From Brachionus plicatilis (lineage: Eukaryota; Rotifera; Eurotatoria; Ploima; Brachionidae): 27,956 nucleotides of DNA. The translations under genes and the position numbers were made by a program. The notes beneath the pieces are model-generated. The model had not been told where the DNA came from and made no database searches. It saw only the letters and a list, made by a program, of their open reading frames with translations. Below are positions 17,400 to 27,956 of this stretch, one piece after another. Positions within the stretch are counted from its first letter, which is position 1. Every line of letters starts with the position of its first letter. The DNA is taken from contig QEOQ01000561.1 of NCBI GenBank assembly GCA_010279815.1, forward strand, positions 109,165-137,120, given 5' to 3'.

Positions 17400-19034
17400 T
17401 ACTCAACAAATTTTTTAATTCAAATTTTAATTATTAATAATATATTGGAGAATATTCTTAATCTGAATAGTCAACTTTTTTACAAAATTTTATATAGTAC
17501 TATTCTTTATTTTAATTAAAGATAAATTTTGGAACTAAATGGGTAGATCGTCTGTTACAGGGCTTATTTTTGAATTTGGTAAATACTAGATTTATAATAT
17601 ATCATTGAGTGTCTCTCATTAAATAAATAAAAGAATTTTTTAAAAATTTTTTTAAAGTTAAAGCCACTTATAATCGAGAAAATAAAAGAAAATACAAGTA
17701 TATAGAAAAAAAACAAAAATTAAATTATAATTCCGGAAAAAATGTTCTTTAATATGGTGCTTTTTCATCATGATTTGTTTAAAATGCATTAAAAATTCAA
17801 AGCATTTCACAGTGACTCAGGACTTAAGTATTGGCATGGTTCGGTTTTGTAATTATTGAGAGAATTACAACATTAAATTATTTATCAAAAAATTTCACTC
17901 TAGTAATTATCAATGTGACGATTTTTTTTTAATAATATCAACTATCTTTTTATTCATAAAAATAATTTGACATTATTTATAGAAAAATATTTTATCGAAG
18001 TTTTGTGAAATTGTGTACAAAATTATAAAAAGAACAGAAAAAAATGTAAAAAATAAAATAACTTTTTTTCAAAAGGTTTAAACTTAATTCTGTAAATGCA
18101 ACATAGTGCAATAAATGTCCGCAAAATGCACTACACTCGAGTATATTGAAATTTAATTTCTGCTGAAATCTGCAAATTTAGTAGACTTTTACAGTTGATG
18201 CAACTTTGAATATTGCTCCATTCTGCATTCACAGAATTAATTTTTAACTTTTTGAAAAAAAGTTATTTAATTTTTTTACACTTTGCTCTGTTCTTTTGTA
18301 CTGAAATTCACAAAACCTTTTATCGAAAAATTTTAAAATATAAAAATTGATAAAATTAAATTTAATTAAATAAATTTAATTGTTTTTTAGAAAAGATTTT
18401 AGAATGATGGAATGAATCAAATGAATCTTCAAAATATATGGCAACTTTTTTTTCATTTACATTTTAATTTATAGTTGTTTAAATTAAAAGCCCAAGAAAT
18501 AAACATTGAAATTTTGAAAAATAAAATTCAGATTAATTTTTGGCGCCTAAAACTTGTTTTCATTTTTATTTTCAATTTATTAAATGATAGTATGATTTGA
18601 TTAAACCAAATCGGAACTTCCAACCTCTGGCCTTTTTTAAACAAAAATTTAAAATTCTAAATTAACAAAAAAAAAAGCTACCATATTAAAATGTATGTGA
18701 TGTGTTATGGCTGTTTGATTTTACAGTACGCTGATGCTGTTTGTAAAAATTTATATATTTTTTCAATTTTTCTATTGATGAAAATTGTTAGAGATTATTA
18801 TTAAGTAAAAAATTATTCTATGATAAATTTTCTATGAAAAAAAAATTCAAATTGAAAGTTTACCTTTACAATATAAAGTTGTAATTAATATTTTTCTGAA
18901 TGTTTTAATTCTACTATATTTCAATATCATAAATGTCGCCAAGTCTTTTTATTATAAATAAATAAGTAAATGTTACTAATTAATAATTTTGTCAAGTTAA
19001 TATTTCAAAAGAATTATCAAATCAACTAGTAACC
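17400..19034. other. Intergenic region with a foldback element
   Basis: No gene is seen. The only structure I can delimit is the long inverted repeat at 17987-18330. The rest is A/T-rich. Confidence 0.6.
17987..18330. mobile_element. Foldback element with arms of about 110 bp
   Basis: The left arm (about 17987-18100) and the right arm (about 18224-18330) are inverted copies. Both contain TTTTATCGAA, TTTTGTGAA, GAACAGA, ATAACTTTTTTTCAAAA and TTAATTCTGT-AATGCA, with small gaps. The centre of about 120 bp is unique. No coding potential and no clear target duplication. Confidence 0.7.
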
Positions 19035-19076
19035 ATGGTAACAAGATTTTTCATATACCAAAACTTTAAATTATAA
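19035..19076 (+). promoter_or_regulatory. Possible upstream short ORF of DRC9
   Basis: AACCATGG starts a 13-codon frame ending in TAA at 19074-19076, 30 bp before the DRC9 start. It matters only if transcription begins upstream of it, which cannot be seen. Confidence 0.3.
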
Positions 19077-19106
19077 TTACACCAAAATATAAAACAATTG
19101 CTGAAA

Positions 19107-20650
19107 ATGGCTTTGGCGAATTTGACAAACTCAATTGAGCCATTAAAAATGACCTCATCTCTGGGTTCGACAAGCGTAATGGGTACTCGACGCCAGAAAT
19201 TCAAGCTCGAGCCTCTCAAAGTTCTTGAACCATCAAACAAAAAGCTCAATCTTCCCGAGTCCCAACACATCATGTTCATCATAGAACGACTGATAAAAAA
19301 AATCGAAATTGTCGACTACATTTCAGTGATTATTTCCAATGAGAACAAGATTCGAGAGCTAATCAGAGTTAATTTTAACGAAGAGGAAAGAAGCTCAAAT
19401 GTTGAGGAAAAAATAATAGCCATGTTCCAAAACCACAAGCGCCTCATCGACACTTTTAATAGAGGTCAATTCAAAGCCGAAGATACTGTTTCATCCCAAA
19501 CCAAAGATTCATTGGAACACTTAATCAAAAACTCATGCAAAGACATTATCAGAGTGATGAACAATAAACCTTCTTTTTTTGAGAGCATTAAATTAGAATT
19601 CGGTAAAACGAGTAAAAATCCCCAGCTAGTTGAATTCAAAAGTAGTTAATTAATTTTTTTTTTAAATTAAAATAATTTTTAAATAAAGATTTGATGAACG
19701 AACTTAGAGAATTGATGAATGAACGGCTCTTGACCACCCCAAATGAACAAAAAGAGAAATTAGACTATCTCAAAGAGCTTTTATTGAGAGAAAAAGCCAA
19801 CAACGAGCTTATAAATAAACTAAGGGATGAATTGGACGTCGCAATGGCAGATAAGGAAAAAGAAATTCAAGTACGAAATGACCAAATAAGAAGGTTGGAC
19901 AATGATTTAAAAAATGTTGAAAAATTCAGCACTGATTTAATCAAGAGAACCAAAATGGATGCTGAACAACAGGAATCCAGTGAAGTGAAAGCTAGTGATG
20001 GCAGAAAGTGAAATTTAAATTAAATTTTTTAGCAAAGTTGTTTTTAAGTCACACGTTTTTATTCAAGTCAAGTCTATAGCTTTAAGTTTCTTTTTTAAAT
20101 ATTTAAAAAAATTTATTTAGAACTGACTAAATTTTTTTAGTGTATTTTGGTTTAATTTTGGTGACTTTAAAACAAGTTTGATTTTTGTTACAATTTGAAA
20201 ATTTAAATTTTAAGGTCAAAACTTCAAAATGAATTGAATCTTTTGAAGCAGCAATTTCAGAATTTGGTTCGCGAGCATAGGGAACAAGAACAAATTTTAA
20301 GAAAAGAAAAATGGAAGCATGAAACAAATGTAGAAGGCCTATTGTCCAGATATGATGACGACATGACTAAGAAACAGAACGAAATAGATGAAATAGAGAC
20401 CTTGTACGAAGAAGAAAAAAAACAACTACAAGAATTGGAGGAAAAATTCAAACCTCTTGAAGAAGAATACTTGAAAATTTTGGAAGAAAGACGCATACAG
20501 GAAAGAATTAGACGCATGGAAGAAGAAAGCTTGAACAAAAAGATAAAGGCTGCGGTTGTTATACAAAGTTATTGGCGTGGATTCAAGCTTAGAAAAGGAC
20601 TTTTCAAAAAAAAAGGAAAAGCCAAGAAAGGAAAAAAAGGAAAAAAGTAA
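19107..20650 (+). CDS. IQCG: Dynein regulatory complex subunit 9 (IQ domain-containing protein G)
   Basis: DRC9/IQCG is part of the nexin-dynein regulatory complex, which links outer doublets and controls dynein in motile cilia and flagella. I read three exons, 19107-19641, 19689-20007 and 20215-20650, with GT-AG introns of 47 and 207 bp and matching phases. They give 429 residues, close to the 443 of human IQCG. The N-terminal half is helical with MFIIERLIKKIEIVDYISV. The middle (NLMNELRELMNERL onward) and the third exon are long charged coiled coil. The IQ calmodulin-binding motif IQSYWRGFKLR lies at residues 401-411, followed by a Lys/Gly tail. The start is the first ATG in frame, MALANLTNSIEPL. 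The gene is convergent with the RIN-like gene downstream. The structure looks intact. Confidence 0.85.
20033..20073 (+). repeat. Dispersed CAGAGTTGTTT-like repeat, copy 3
   Basis: CAAAGTTGTTTTTAAGTCACA then ATTCAAGTCAAGTC, in intron 2 of DRC9. It resembles 5189-5232 at the left and ends in the same AAGTC words. Confidence 0.45.
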
Positions 20651-20708
20651 ATTGACAGATGGAAATTTAAAATTTTTTAAATTAATTCTTCTACAAAATT
20701 TAAAATCG

Positions 20709-20714
20709 AATAAA
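20709..20714 (+). terminator. Poly(A) signal of DRC9
   Basis: AATAAA 59 bp after the stop codon. Confidence 0.55.
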
Positions 20715-21700
20715 AAAAAAAACAAAAATTTTCTTTGGGAAAAAATTTGATTAATTAATTTTTTTAAATTTGAAAATATTTTAATTAAAATAAATAAAAA
20801 AAACAGATATAATTAGCTAATTTATTTTGATTTTTGGACTTATTTTCTGTATTTAGCATTGTTTGGTTATTTCAAGTTAAAAAAAAATTTCCCATATTTT
20901 TTTTATATAATTTCTTGTTTTTTCATGCTTCATTTATCATTTTACACATAGACGATGTCCATTACCCAAACAAGTTTTTTTAAATCTAAAAAAGCGATGT
21001 CTCCCAATATTAATAATAAAAAATCATCTTTTTATTTTCTTATTAATCTTAATAACAAATGATCTAAATAGTTTCATAGAATTTAAAAAAATATCCTAAT
21101 TAATATTAAAATTGACGATTTCTAGATTTATTAAATAAAAGCTAAAAATGAATGAAATTTTTTATCAGCTAATCATAAAATTTTTCCCAATCAACTTTCC
21201 ATTTTAGAAGAACAATTTCTGAATAAATGTATAAGCAAAAAACTTTTCAAGATAGGCATATTTTTAATTTATAATAAAAAAAATTCAATAATTTTGAACA
21301 AAAAATGTTTTTTTTTATTAACATTCAAGCTTAATCGATAGACTTTCGTCCATACCTCAAGAGACTGATTAAAACTTTATTTATTTATATAAATTCATTA
21401 TAAAATTTTTTAAAATATAGATATATTAAAATAGACCTAACATTTTTTATTTTAAATAATTAAAAAATAAGGGTATTAAATCTGTCAGTTTCAAAATTGA
21501 TGTTTCGATCACAAAGCAGAAAAATTATTAATCTTGAATAGAAATATTCGAAGACTTTTTTCCATTTTTCGATTTTGCCATCGGTATATAATAGTTAAAA
21601 TTCGTTGAGTCATTTTTCACTAGTTTTCAAGGAGGATTTTGAATTTTTAGAATTGGTCATTTAATAATAAAATCTAAGAATGAAAAATTTGCTTAAAAAT
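20715..21700. other. Convergent spacer between DRC9 and the RIN-like gene
   Basis: No coding sequence. It holds the left copy and part of the right copy of a diverged direct repeat (see the separate entry). Confidence 0.6.
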
Positions 21701-21777
21701 TTTATTAAAAATTTTTTTTCGGTTCAACTCAAAATTTTTCCGAATTAACTTTCTGGTTTAGAAAAACAATTTCTAAA
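21125..21777. repeat. Pair of diverged direct repeats
   Basis: About 21140-21232 and about 21670-21777 are direct copies, roughly 540 bp apart. Shared words include CAAAATTTTTCC / CATAAAATTTTTCCC, then AACTTTC, TTTAGAA and AACAATTTCT-AATAA. The similarity is imperfect. The two copies may be remnants of one element type or an old tandem duplication. Confidence 0.5.
21701..21706 (-). terminator. Poly(A) signal of the RIN-like gene
   Basis: AATAAA on the minus strand, about 110 bp past the stop codon. Confidence 0.45.
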
Positions 21778-21816
21778 TAACTTCAAAAACGCATTTTTAA
21801 AATTTAAAAAAAAATT

Positions 21817-24800
21817 CTATAAAAACTTAGAACACAAAATGTTTGACATTTTCCGCTTGTAAACAAGATTAAATTTGAGATTAGATCTAATTTTATCAAG
21901 TCTAAATTCATACACTTTCTCTTCGTCTCTAACAGGTATAAACTCAGAATCTTGCAACACGTACAGACCGTACTCACTTGGATTTAATACCTTAAACTTT
22001 GCCGATATCAAGTTAATTAAATTTTTGCATTTAACTCCACTTTTCAAAGGAACAAAGCCTCTGTTCATTTTATGTCCACTTTCATGCAAAACCTCGGCCA
22101 AATAACTCTCATAATCCAAGCACTTTTTCACATTTACCTTCACCAATGATTGACAGACACAGCTTACCAATGTTAAGTAAAAAAAAGTTTCACAAGATAG
22201 CAAATTGTTGTTGACCAAGTTCCAAATGTACTCAATTTCAATTTGAATCGCGTACATTCGGCATTTGCTGAAAACATAAGCCAATATACAAAATAATTTC
22301 CTAGCATCCAAAAGCTCAAAGTCTGTCCACTCTGGTACAGTATGGATCAAATCATCAAGGATAAAAATCATATATTTCAATTTGATAAAAGGTGCATACT
22401 CGCACTGCATCCGATTGTAATAATTTCTGACCTGCTTCAGACACTTTTCATTTGGCAAACCATTTTCCTCTAAATCTAGGTACTTGCAGACTTGGCCGCA
22501 GCTCAGCTCAGCTATGAACTTCATGCCGTGTTTGATGGAAATCATGGAATTGTCTGATATGAACCAGTCGACCATTAGATAGTATATTTTTGCTTTTAAA
22601 GGCTGAAGAATGATCGATTGAAGACAGTCTTCGATCAAAGAGTCCACATGTATGAGCTCGTTGGCGCCCAGCTTTTCCTGCTCCTTTTCCAACAGGTCCC
22701 TGAGCTCCGAGTTTGACGAGTCATTTTTTAGCAAATAGTTTCTAATGCCATTCATGAATTGGCGCGTATTGCTCATCAACAAAAATGGATTTAGCTCCTT
22801 GAGGCCAAGTGTACACTTGATAAACTCTTGGATATTTTTGCCAAATATTTTTTTTTCATTTTGGGACATTTTGACTATTAAATTTCTGATTGAATTAAAT
22901 TTGTCACTTAGAATGTTTGATGACGACAAAGATATTGAGCTTGATAGCAAGCTAGACGACTTCATGTACAAGTCAAACGAAAGATTGCGTTTGAGAAAAG
23001 ATGACAGTCTATTTGGATCAATTTGTTGGTACTCTTGGCACTTGGTTTTCTGATATTTGCTAAATTTTCGCTTTAGTTCGCGGGTTTTTTTTGACTCGCT
23101 ATTTTCCGCGTCGAACAGCTCCATCAATTCGGAGCACCGCTCTGTCAAAATATCAAAGGCAGTGATGGTAGATTTGAACAAGTCTTTTTCGCTGCTGATC
23201 AGCACATCTCTCACCGATTCGTATTCCGAATTGGTGAGCTGGGCCGATGAGGAGCACGACGATTCCATTGAATCGTTGATTGTTTCCTCTTCAGTCGAAA
23301 CAACTTTGACTTTGTTTGTCCTCGGACTTGACATATTTGACTGGTAGCAGCTTGAATATGCCGAGTCATTATCCTGGCACTTTTTGGCCTCTATTTTGGA
23401 CTCAATCAAATCAAATGGTTCGCTGTATTCGTTGTTTTGAGATGATGAGTACAGAGTCAGAATGTTGGTTCGGCGATTTTCGATTTTTATTTTGCTCCGA
23501 CTTGGTAGTGGCAATGGCACAGTTGAATATGTTTCGATCAGATTTTTGCTTGAGTCTATCATGTCCATAAAGCTAAGACAACTGTTTATGGATAATGTGT
23601 CAAAGTTGTGTGATGACTTTGAGTTGGATAGAGTGCCGGATAAATTGGTTAAACTGTTCAATACCGAGTCGGTCCTAGTCACTTCATTGTTTTTTCTTTT
23701 TTTTTCCAATTGAATTTGGTTGATTAAATTGGATATTTTGCTCAATTTTTCGGTGCCAAAATCCACCGGGGTAGAGGCGTTTATTGAAGATTTTTTAGGG
23801 TTTTTGAAAAATTTTAAAATGTTTGAATAGTAAGGTCTGGCTGAAGGATAACTGTTAAATCTTGGATCGTAAAAGATTCGCTGAAATTTACGCTTTGAAC
23901 GCTTTTTGACTGTCGGTTCGGCCTCTGCTTCTGATTTTTCGAATATTTCCAGACTTTTTGTCTTATCTAGACTTGTCAAGCTTTGTGGTAAAGGCAATAG
24001 GGTCTGGGCGTCCTTTTTTTCTGTTCGATTGTCAATTTCAGATTTTTTCAATCGGTCTGAACTGTCTTTGAACTGGCGGTAGTAAAAATTGTCTTGCCAA
24101 AAATCTACATATCAGTTTAATTATAAAATTAATTAATTAATTTTATTTCTAAAATATATCCCAATATATGATCTAGTATTTAAAAAATATTTAAACTAAT
24201 GAATTTATTTGAAATGACAAAATTTCAATAATTTTTTATCTAGAAAAATATTTTCTCACAAGAAAATGGTATTATTTACAGGTGTTTTTGTACTGGAACT
24301 ATAGTACTTAAGTAAAAAACGTTTGTAAAAAATACTGGAAAAACAAAAATTTTCCTATCCCTTCAATCTATTTTTTCTATATTTTTTTTAAAAAATAAAT
24401 AAAATAATTTTTTATTGTAAATATTATTATTTGTGATAAATTGGACAATTTTTTTAAAGATTTATAGATGGAAAAATTCAAATATTGGAATTTTATAGCG
24501 AACCAAATGAGGTATTGATTAAAAATGGGAAAACTTCTTATTCTAACAATTGTACTTTTTTTAAACAAAAAAAATTGTTTCTAAAATATATTTACATGCA
24601 TAAAAATATGAAAAATTTTTTAATATAAAAATAATTCTTAAATATCTAAAGTTACTTATGCTCTAATAAACATTTATAAAATGATTTTATTCGAAAGTGA
24701 TTAAGAATTTTAAATTTGATTTTGATCATTTAAATGTACTCAATACATGTATTAAGAGGGTAAAGTTAAATAAAGTTATTAATATTTAAAAAATTTTAAA

Positions 24801-27758
24801 AATATATTGTAGTAGTCGGTAGTTTAGACTAAACTGATCCAAATTGATTTAAGTTTTTAAAAATATTTGTTTTCATTAAGAAGCGTGGGAGGAAACCCAA
24901 GGCAAAAGACCAGTACGTAAAGAACATAAATTAGAATTAAAAACAACATTTTTTACATTAACATATATATTGAACTGATAAATTGAGCTTAATTAATAAA
25001 TAATTTTTTTTAATAGAAAATTTTTTGGTGATCAAAAAAATATTTACATGAAAAATTTATCAATTTTGTCTCAGAACTTGATGAGAATTTAAAAAAAATA
25101 TTTTGTTTAATTATTTCTTACTTCTCGTTTCTCATAATCGTATTTTATTGTGTTTTAAAAAATAGTTTCACTGACAAGGCTGTCATGCTAATACAATTTT
25201 TATTTTAATAAATTAAATAAATATTAGAAAAAAAATTAATTTAATCTTTTCACTTTTTAAACTAAAAAATTGAATCATTTTTTTTGTAAATATGTTTATT
25301 ATTTATTAAATTATCGAATATGCTATCACAGTCTGAAAATTCTTATCTTTTCTATTTTTGTTCAAAGCCAGAAAATTTAGATCTCTATTTTCTAATTTAT
25401 TTTACATAAACGATTTTACACATCCTCAAGAAATATGAATGTAAACTCAATCTATTGATTTCATTTTGGGTAAAAATTCCATATTTTTTTCATTGCCAAT
25501 CTTATCGGATAAGATTTTATTTTTTAACCATAAATGAAATTAAAGCCCAATACTAATTTTTTGATGAGTCATTTTTTCCAAAGTTTTAGCCTTTTTCCAC
25601 TGAATTTGACGGAAAGCTTATTCCTTTAAGAATTCTAATTTTTAAAATTAAATAAGTCCCAAAGTACCCGAAAAATTGTGGTAAAGACCAATTAAGCAAA
25701 CTAGTTAACATGTGAGTAAAACTAACCAGAGACATAAAAAATAAATATTTAATTATAGTGATTATCAAAGTGTCATTAGAGCCTTAAAGGATAAAATAAA
25801 ATGCATTTACCTTGCTCAAGTAGAGAGTATGAATTCAATATTTTAAAATTGTTTGCTTCGTCTATTGCGTTTGGCAAAGTGAGCTTGAATTTTTTAGATC
25901 TACAAAAAAAAATTAGATTAAAAAGTATTTTAACTGAAAACCTAGTTATTTCAGGTCAAAATTGCTTTCAATACTTAAGTTAATGACCTAGGCCTGAAAT
26001 CAGCAACTTTAATTTTTTAAAACAAAATCTAGTTATCAAGTATATTGAAGAAAAAAAATTCATAAATAAGATATTTTTCTAATAAACAAAGCGTAAATTA
26101 TCTCTGCCATATGGTTCATTTAATTCACTTTTAATAGTTTTGCCAATTTTAAAATAGGGTCTCAATTTTTCCAAATCACAAAATTTGTTTGTATCAATCA
26201 AATAGAACAAAAGGCTCTAAAGGCCTCTCAACAAGTCAATTGAAAAAAGTAAAGCCCATTTTTAATTGATATGAACTGATACCATTAAGACAAACAGAAA
26301 AGATAACCTGTAGATAAAATAGAATTAGTGTTATTTTTGAAATATTATCTTAAATCACGGATTTCAGATCTTTATTGTTGCGTTTCGATGTGTCGATTTA
26401 CCAAAAAAACAAATAAATATAACCCCCAAAAGGCTCTGCATAAACTATGTACCAAAGGTTTAATTTAGTTATTTCTTATCGTTTATTTTCCTTAGATAAA
26501 GATTTATTTTTTCGTACAATTAAAATACTCGGTCTTTGTTTGGTTTTGACCTTTGGAGCAAGACTGATGCCGATCAGCAACTGAAGATTGGAACATTCAA
26601 GCTCAATTAGTCTAAATTAAATTTTTATCAATTTAATTTATAGCCAAAATTTTTTTTCTTAATTTACTCCGCACCCTATTTTTAATTTTTCATAGAACTA
26701 AATGGCAAATTATCCATCAATTTAAACCTTTTTTAAATGAATAAAAAAAATAAAAAAAAATTAATTACATGCATAGAATTGAAAATTATTTTCAAAAAAA
26801 TAAAACTGAAATTTTAGATAATGCAGTCCCATTTTAAACTCGATCAAGTGGGACTAATTTGAACAATAAATATTTTTATATTTTCTACATTTAAAAATAG
26901 CATACCAAAAGTAAAATATTTGATACGCTCAATAATCTTAAAAATAAAAGGCAATGGTCTCCAAATTTTAATTTGGCTGAGAGATTACCGATTAATTGTA
27001 TTCAGGCTTAATTAAACCAAATAAATTATTCAACCAAGTATTTATTATTATTATATTTAGGAAGAGTAGAATTTCGATATTTAAGTAGCCAAATTAGAAT
27101 TGATGATTACAAGCCAGAATTATAGGCTCAATAAGAGTGCCTAATGATTCTCATATGATAAATCAATTTGATAAAGCATTTTTTCTAAGAAAAAATCCAA
27201 ATTTTGAGCCGAAATTCTTAATCAAGATAAATGTGGTTTTAATGTCTTGAAAATAAGAACCCCTTTTGTAGCTGATTTCGGAATAATTTTTTGAATGCCG
27301 AGTTATATAATAAATAAAAAAAATATTACTTTGGATTACTGGTTACATAATATTCGAGTAGTAAAATTAACGATTTGAACTTGTTTGCCGAGTCATCTTT
27401 GAGCCAAAACCATAAATTGTCAGTGCTATGAATGGTATGCTCGATTACTTTTGGCTTATCTGAGGATTTGTACAAAACCAGCTCATCTGCTTCCATGGAT
27501 CCGGAAACTATAAAATTCTGGAAAATTTCTCATATTTTCTAGCATAAAAAAAGATAAATTTCAAAATTACTCCGAGTGGTTTGTTTTTCAAGCAAATGCA
27601 AATATTTGCTTTGTCCAAAAATGGTAGATACCAAATTCGTTTTGTATATAACAATTTTTCACTAATCAATATTTTTAAATTTCTGTTCATTTCATTTTCA
27701 GGTGACATGTAGCCTATCTTGTAGTTTTCATCACTTGGTTTCACAAAGTCAAATATTT
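21817..27758 (-). CDS. RIN: RIN/Sprint-family protein (SH2, RIN-homology, VPS9 and RA domains), 5' end outside window
   Basis: RIN proteins couple Ras and tyrosine-kinase signals to Rab5 through a VPS9 exchange domain on endosomes. I read four minus-strand exons: 27758-27571, 27517-27330, 25899-25811 and 24104-21817. All have GT-AG borders and matching phases, giving 916 visible residues. Further exons lie beyond the window. Exons one and two encode an SH2 domain from RIWYLPFLDKA to LILLLEYYVT. Exon three has KLTLPNAIDEA, and the fourth starts with FWQDNFYYRQF; this LPxAI then FW order follows SH2 in RIN proteins. After a basic and Ser-rich stretch come IQEFIKCTL, RQFMNGIRNYLLK and the VPS9 region (about 22620-22130, with FFYLTLVSC). 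An RA-like end follows (about 22040-21870, NLINLISAKFKVLNPSEYG). Two key residues look altered: the SH2 arginine is serine (FIVSGS), and the VPS9 acidic pair is replaced in LDARKLFCIL. Confidence 0.82.
24105..25810 (-). other. Intron of the RIN-like gene (1.7 kb)
   Basis: The minus-strand donor is GTAAAT at 25810 and the acceptor is ATGTAG at 24105. It is AT-rich with no coding sequence or delimited transposon that I could see. Confidence 0.75.
25900..27329 (-). other. Intron of the RIN-like gene (1.4 kb)
   Basis: The donor is GTAATA at 27329 and the acceptor is a T-rich tract ending GTAG at 25900. The sequence is somewhat less T-run-rich than elsewhere, but no exon or element was recognised. 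Confidence 0.75.
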
Positions 27759-27956
27759 CTGTTCAATTGCCCACAGTCCTGCTTTCAGACTCTGGTCTTA
27801 AATTTATCTTATTAAAAATTTTATTACCAACCGTCGAAAATTATAGATACTTGATTAAATATAAAGTTTCATTTAGATTTGAATCGGAATTTGTAATTGA
27901 TGGACTGTTTTAAGTGTTGTTGTGCAGATAATTTTGGATTATAGTAAGCTAGGACC
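27759..27956 (-). other. Intronic sequence upstream of the first visible RIN exon
   Basis: The frame of the 27571-27758 exon meets a stop just upstream at about 27765, and an acceptor TTGAACAG ends at 27759. The remaining sequence is therefore taken as intron. Confidence 0.55.

Noticed and set aside
22745..23713. Plus-strand open frames opposite the RIN-like gene
   Set aside because: They are antisense to a well-supported coding exon and have no recognisable domains.
24823..24845. Short palindrome around AGTTTAGACTAAACT
   Set aside because: Such short palindromes are expected in DNA of this composition; no supporting context.
25801..25983. Plus-strand 60-codon frame in the RIN-like intron region
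   Set aside because: The opposite strand here contains a RIN exon (25811-25899) with good splice sites and matching phases, so the plus frame is its shadow.

Overview
The window is nuclear DNA from an AT-rich invertebrate animal. The genes are split by introns, some very short (47-50 bp) and some 1.4-1.7 kb. The proteins are metazoan: a USP36/42-type deubiquitinase, a secreted CBM14 chitin-binding protein, an axonemal DRC9/IQCG subunit and a RIN/Sprint-type SH2-VPS9-RA protein. The non-genic DNA is filled with LINE and DNA-transposon remnants. The chitin-binding protein plus a ciliary gene point to a protostome. The style of the LINEs and of the Mutator-like fragment reminds me of monogonont rotifers such as Brachionus, but that is an impression and not proven here.

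Layout. 1-3300 holds a LINE (element A, minus strand) cut in two by a second, 5'-truncated LINE (element B, plus strand, 1030-2463), with a near-identical 10/11-bp target duplication. 3779-7279 is a run of small DNA transposons. It contains a Mutator-like element with a perfect 9-bp target duplication and a DNA-binding-domain remnant (3788-4755). Next come a hAT-like MITE with an 8-bp duplication and a 30-bp tandem array (5581-6213), an inverted-repeat element (about 6314-6987) and a foldback (about 7031-7278). 7868-11420 is the three-exon USP36-like gene on the plus strand. 11800-13845 has two LINE fragments meeting tail to tail, one split by a 191-bp non-autonomous insert. 15840-17348 is an intronless chitin-binding secreted protein gene. 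17987-18330 is another foldback element. 19107-20650 is the three-exon DRC9/IQCG gene on the plus strand. 21817-27758 is the 3' four-exon part of a RIN-family gene on the minus strand, convergent with DRC9 and running off the right edge of the window at its 5' end.

The four host genes look like ordinary neighbours with unrelated jobs: ubiquitin removal, extracellular chitin matrix, ciliary motility and Ras/Rab5 signalling. I see no operon or pathway linking them. The points most worth a second look are the well-delimited transposon insertions, the loss of catalytic residues in a still-open LINE reading frame, and the RIN-like protein. In that protein the SH2 phosphotyrosine-binding arginine is replaced by serine, and the usual VPS9 acidic pair looks replaced. 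I found no rRNA, tRNA, CRISPR array or clearly new multigene system.
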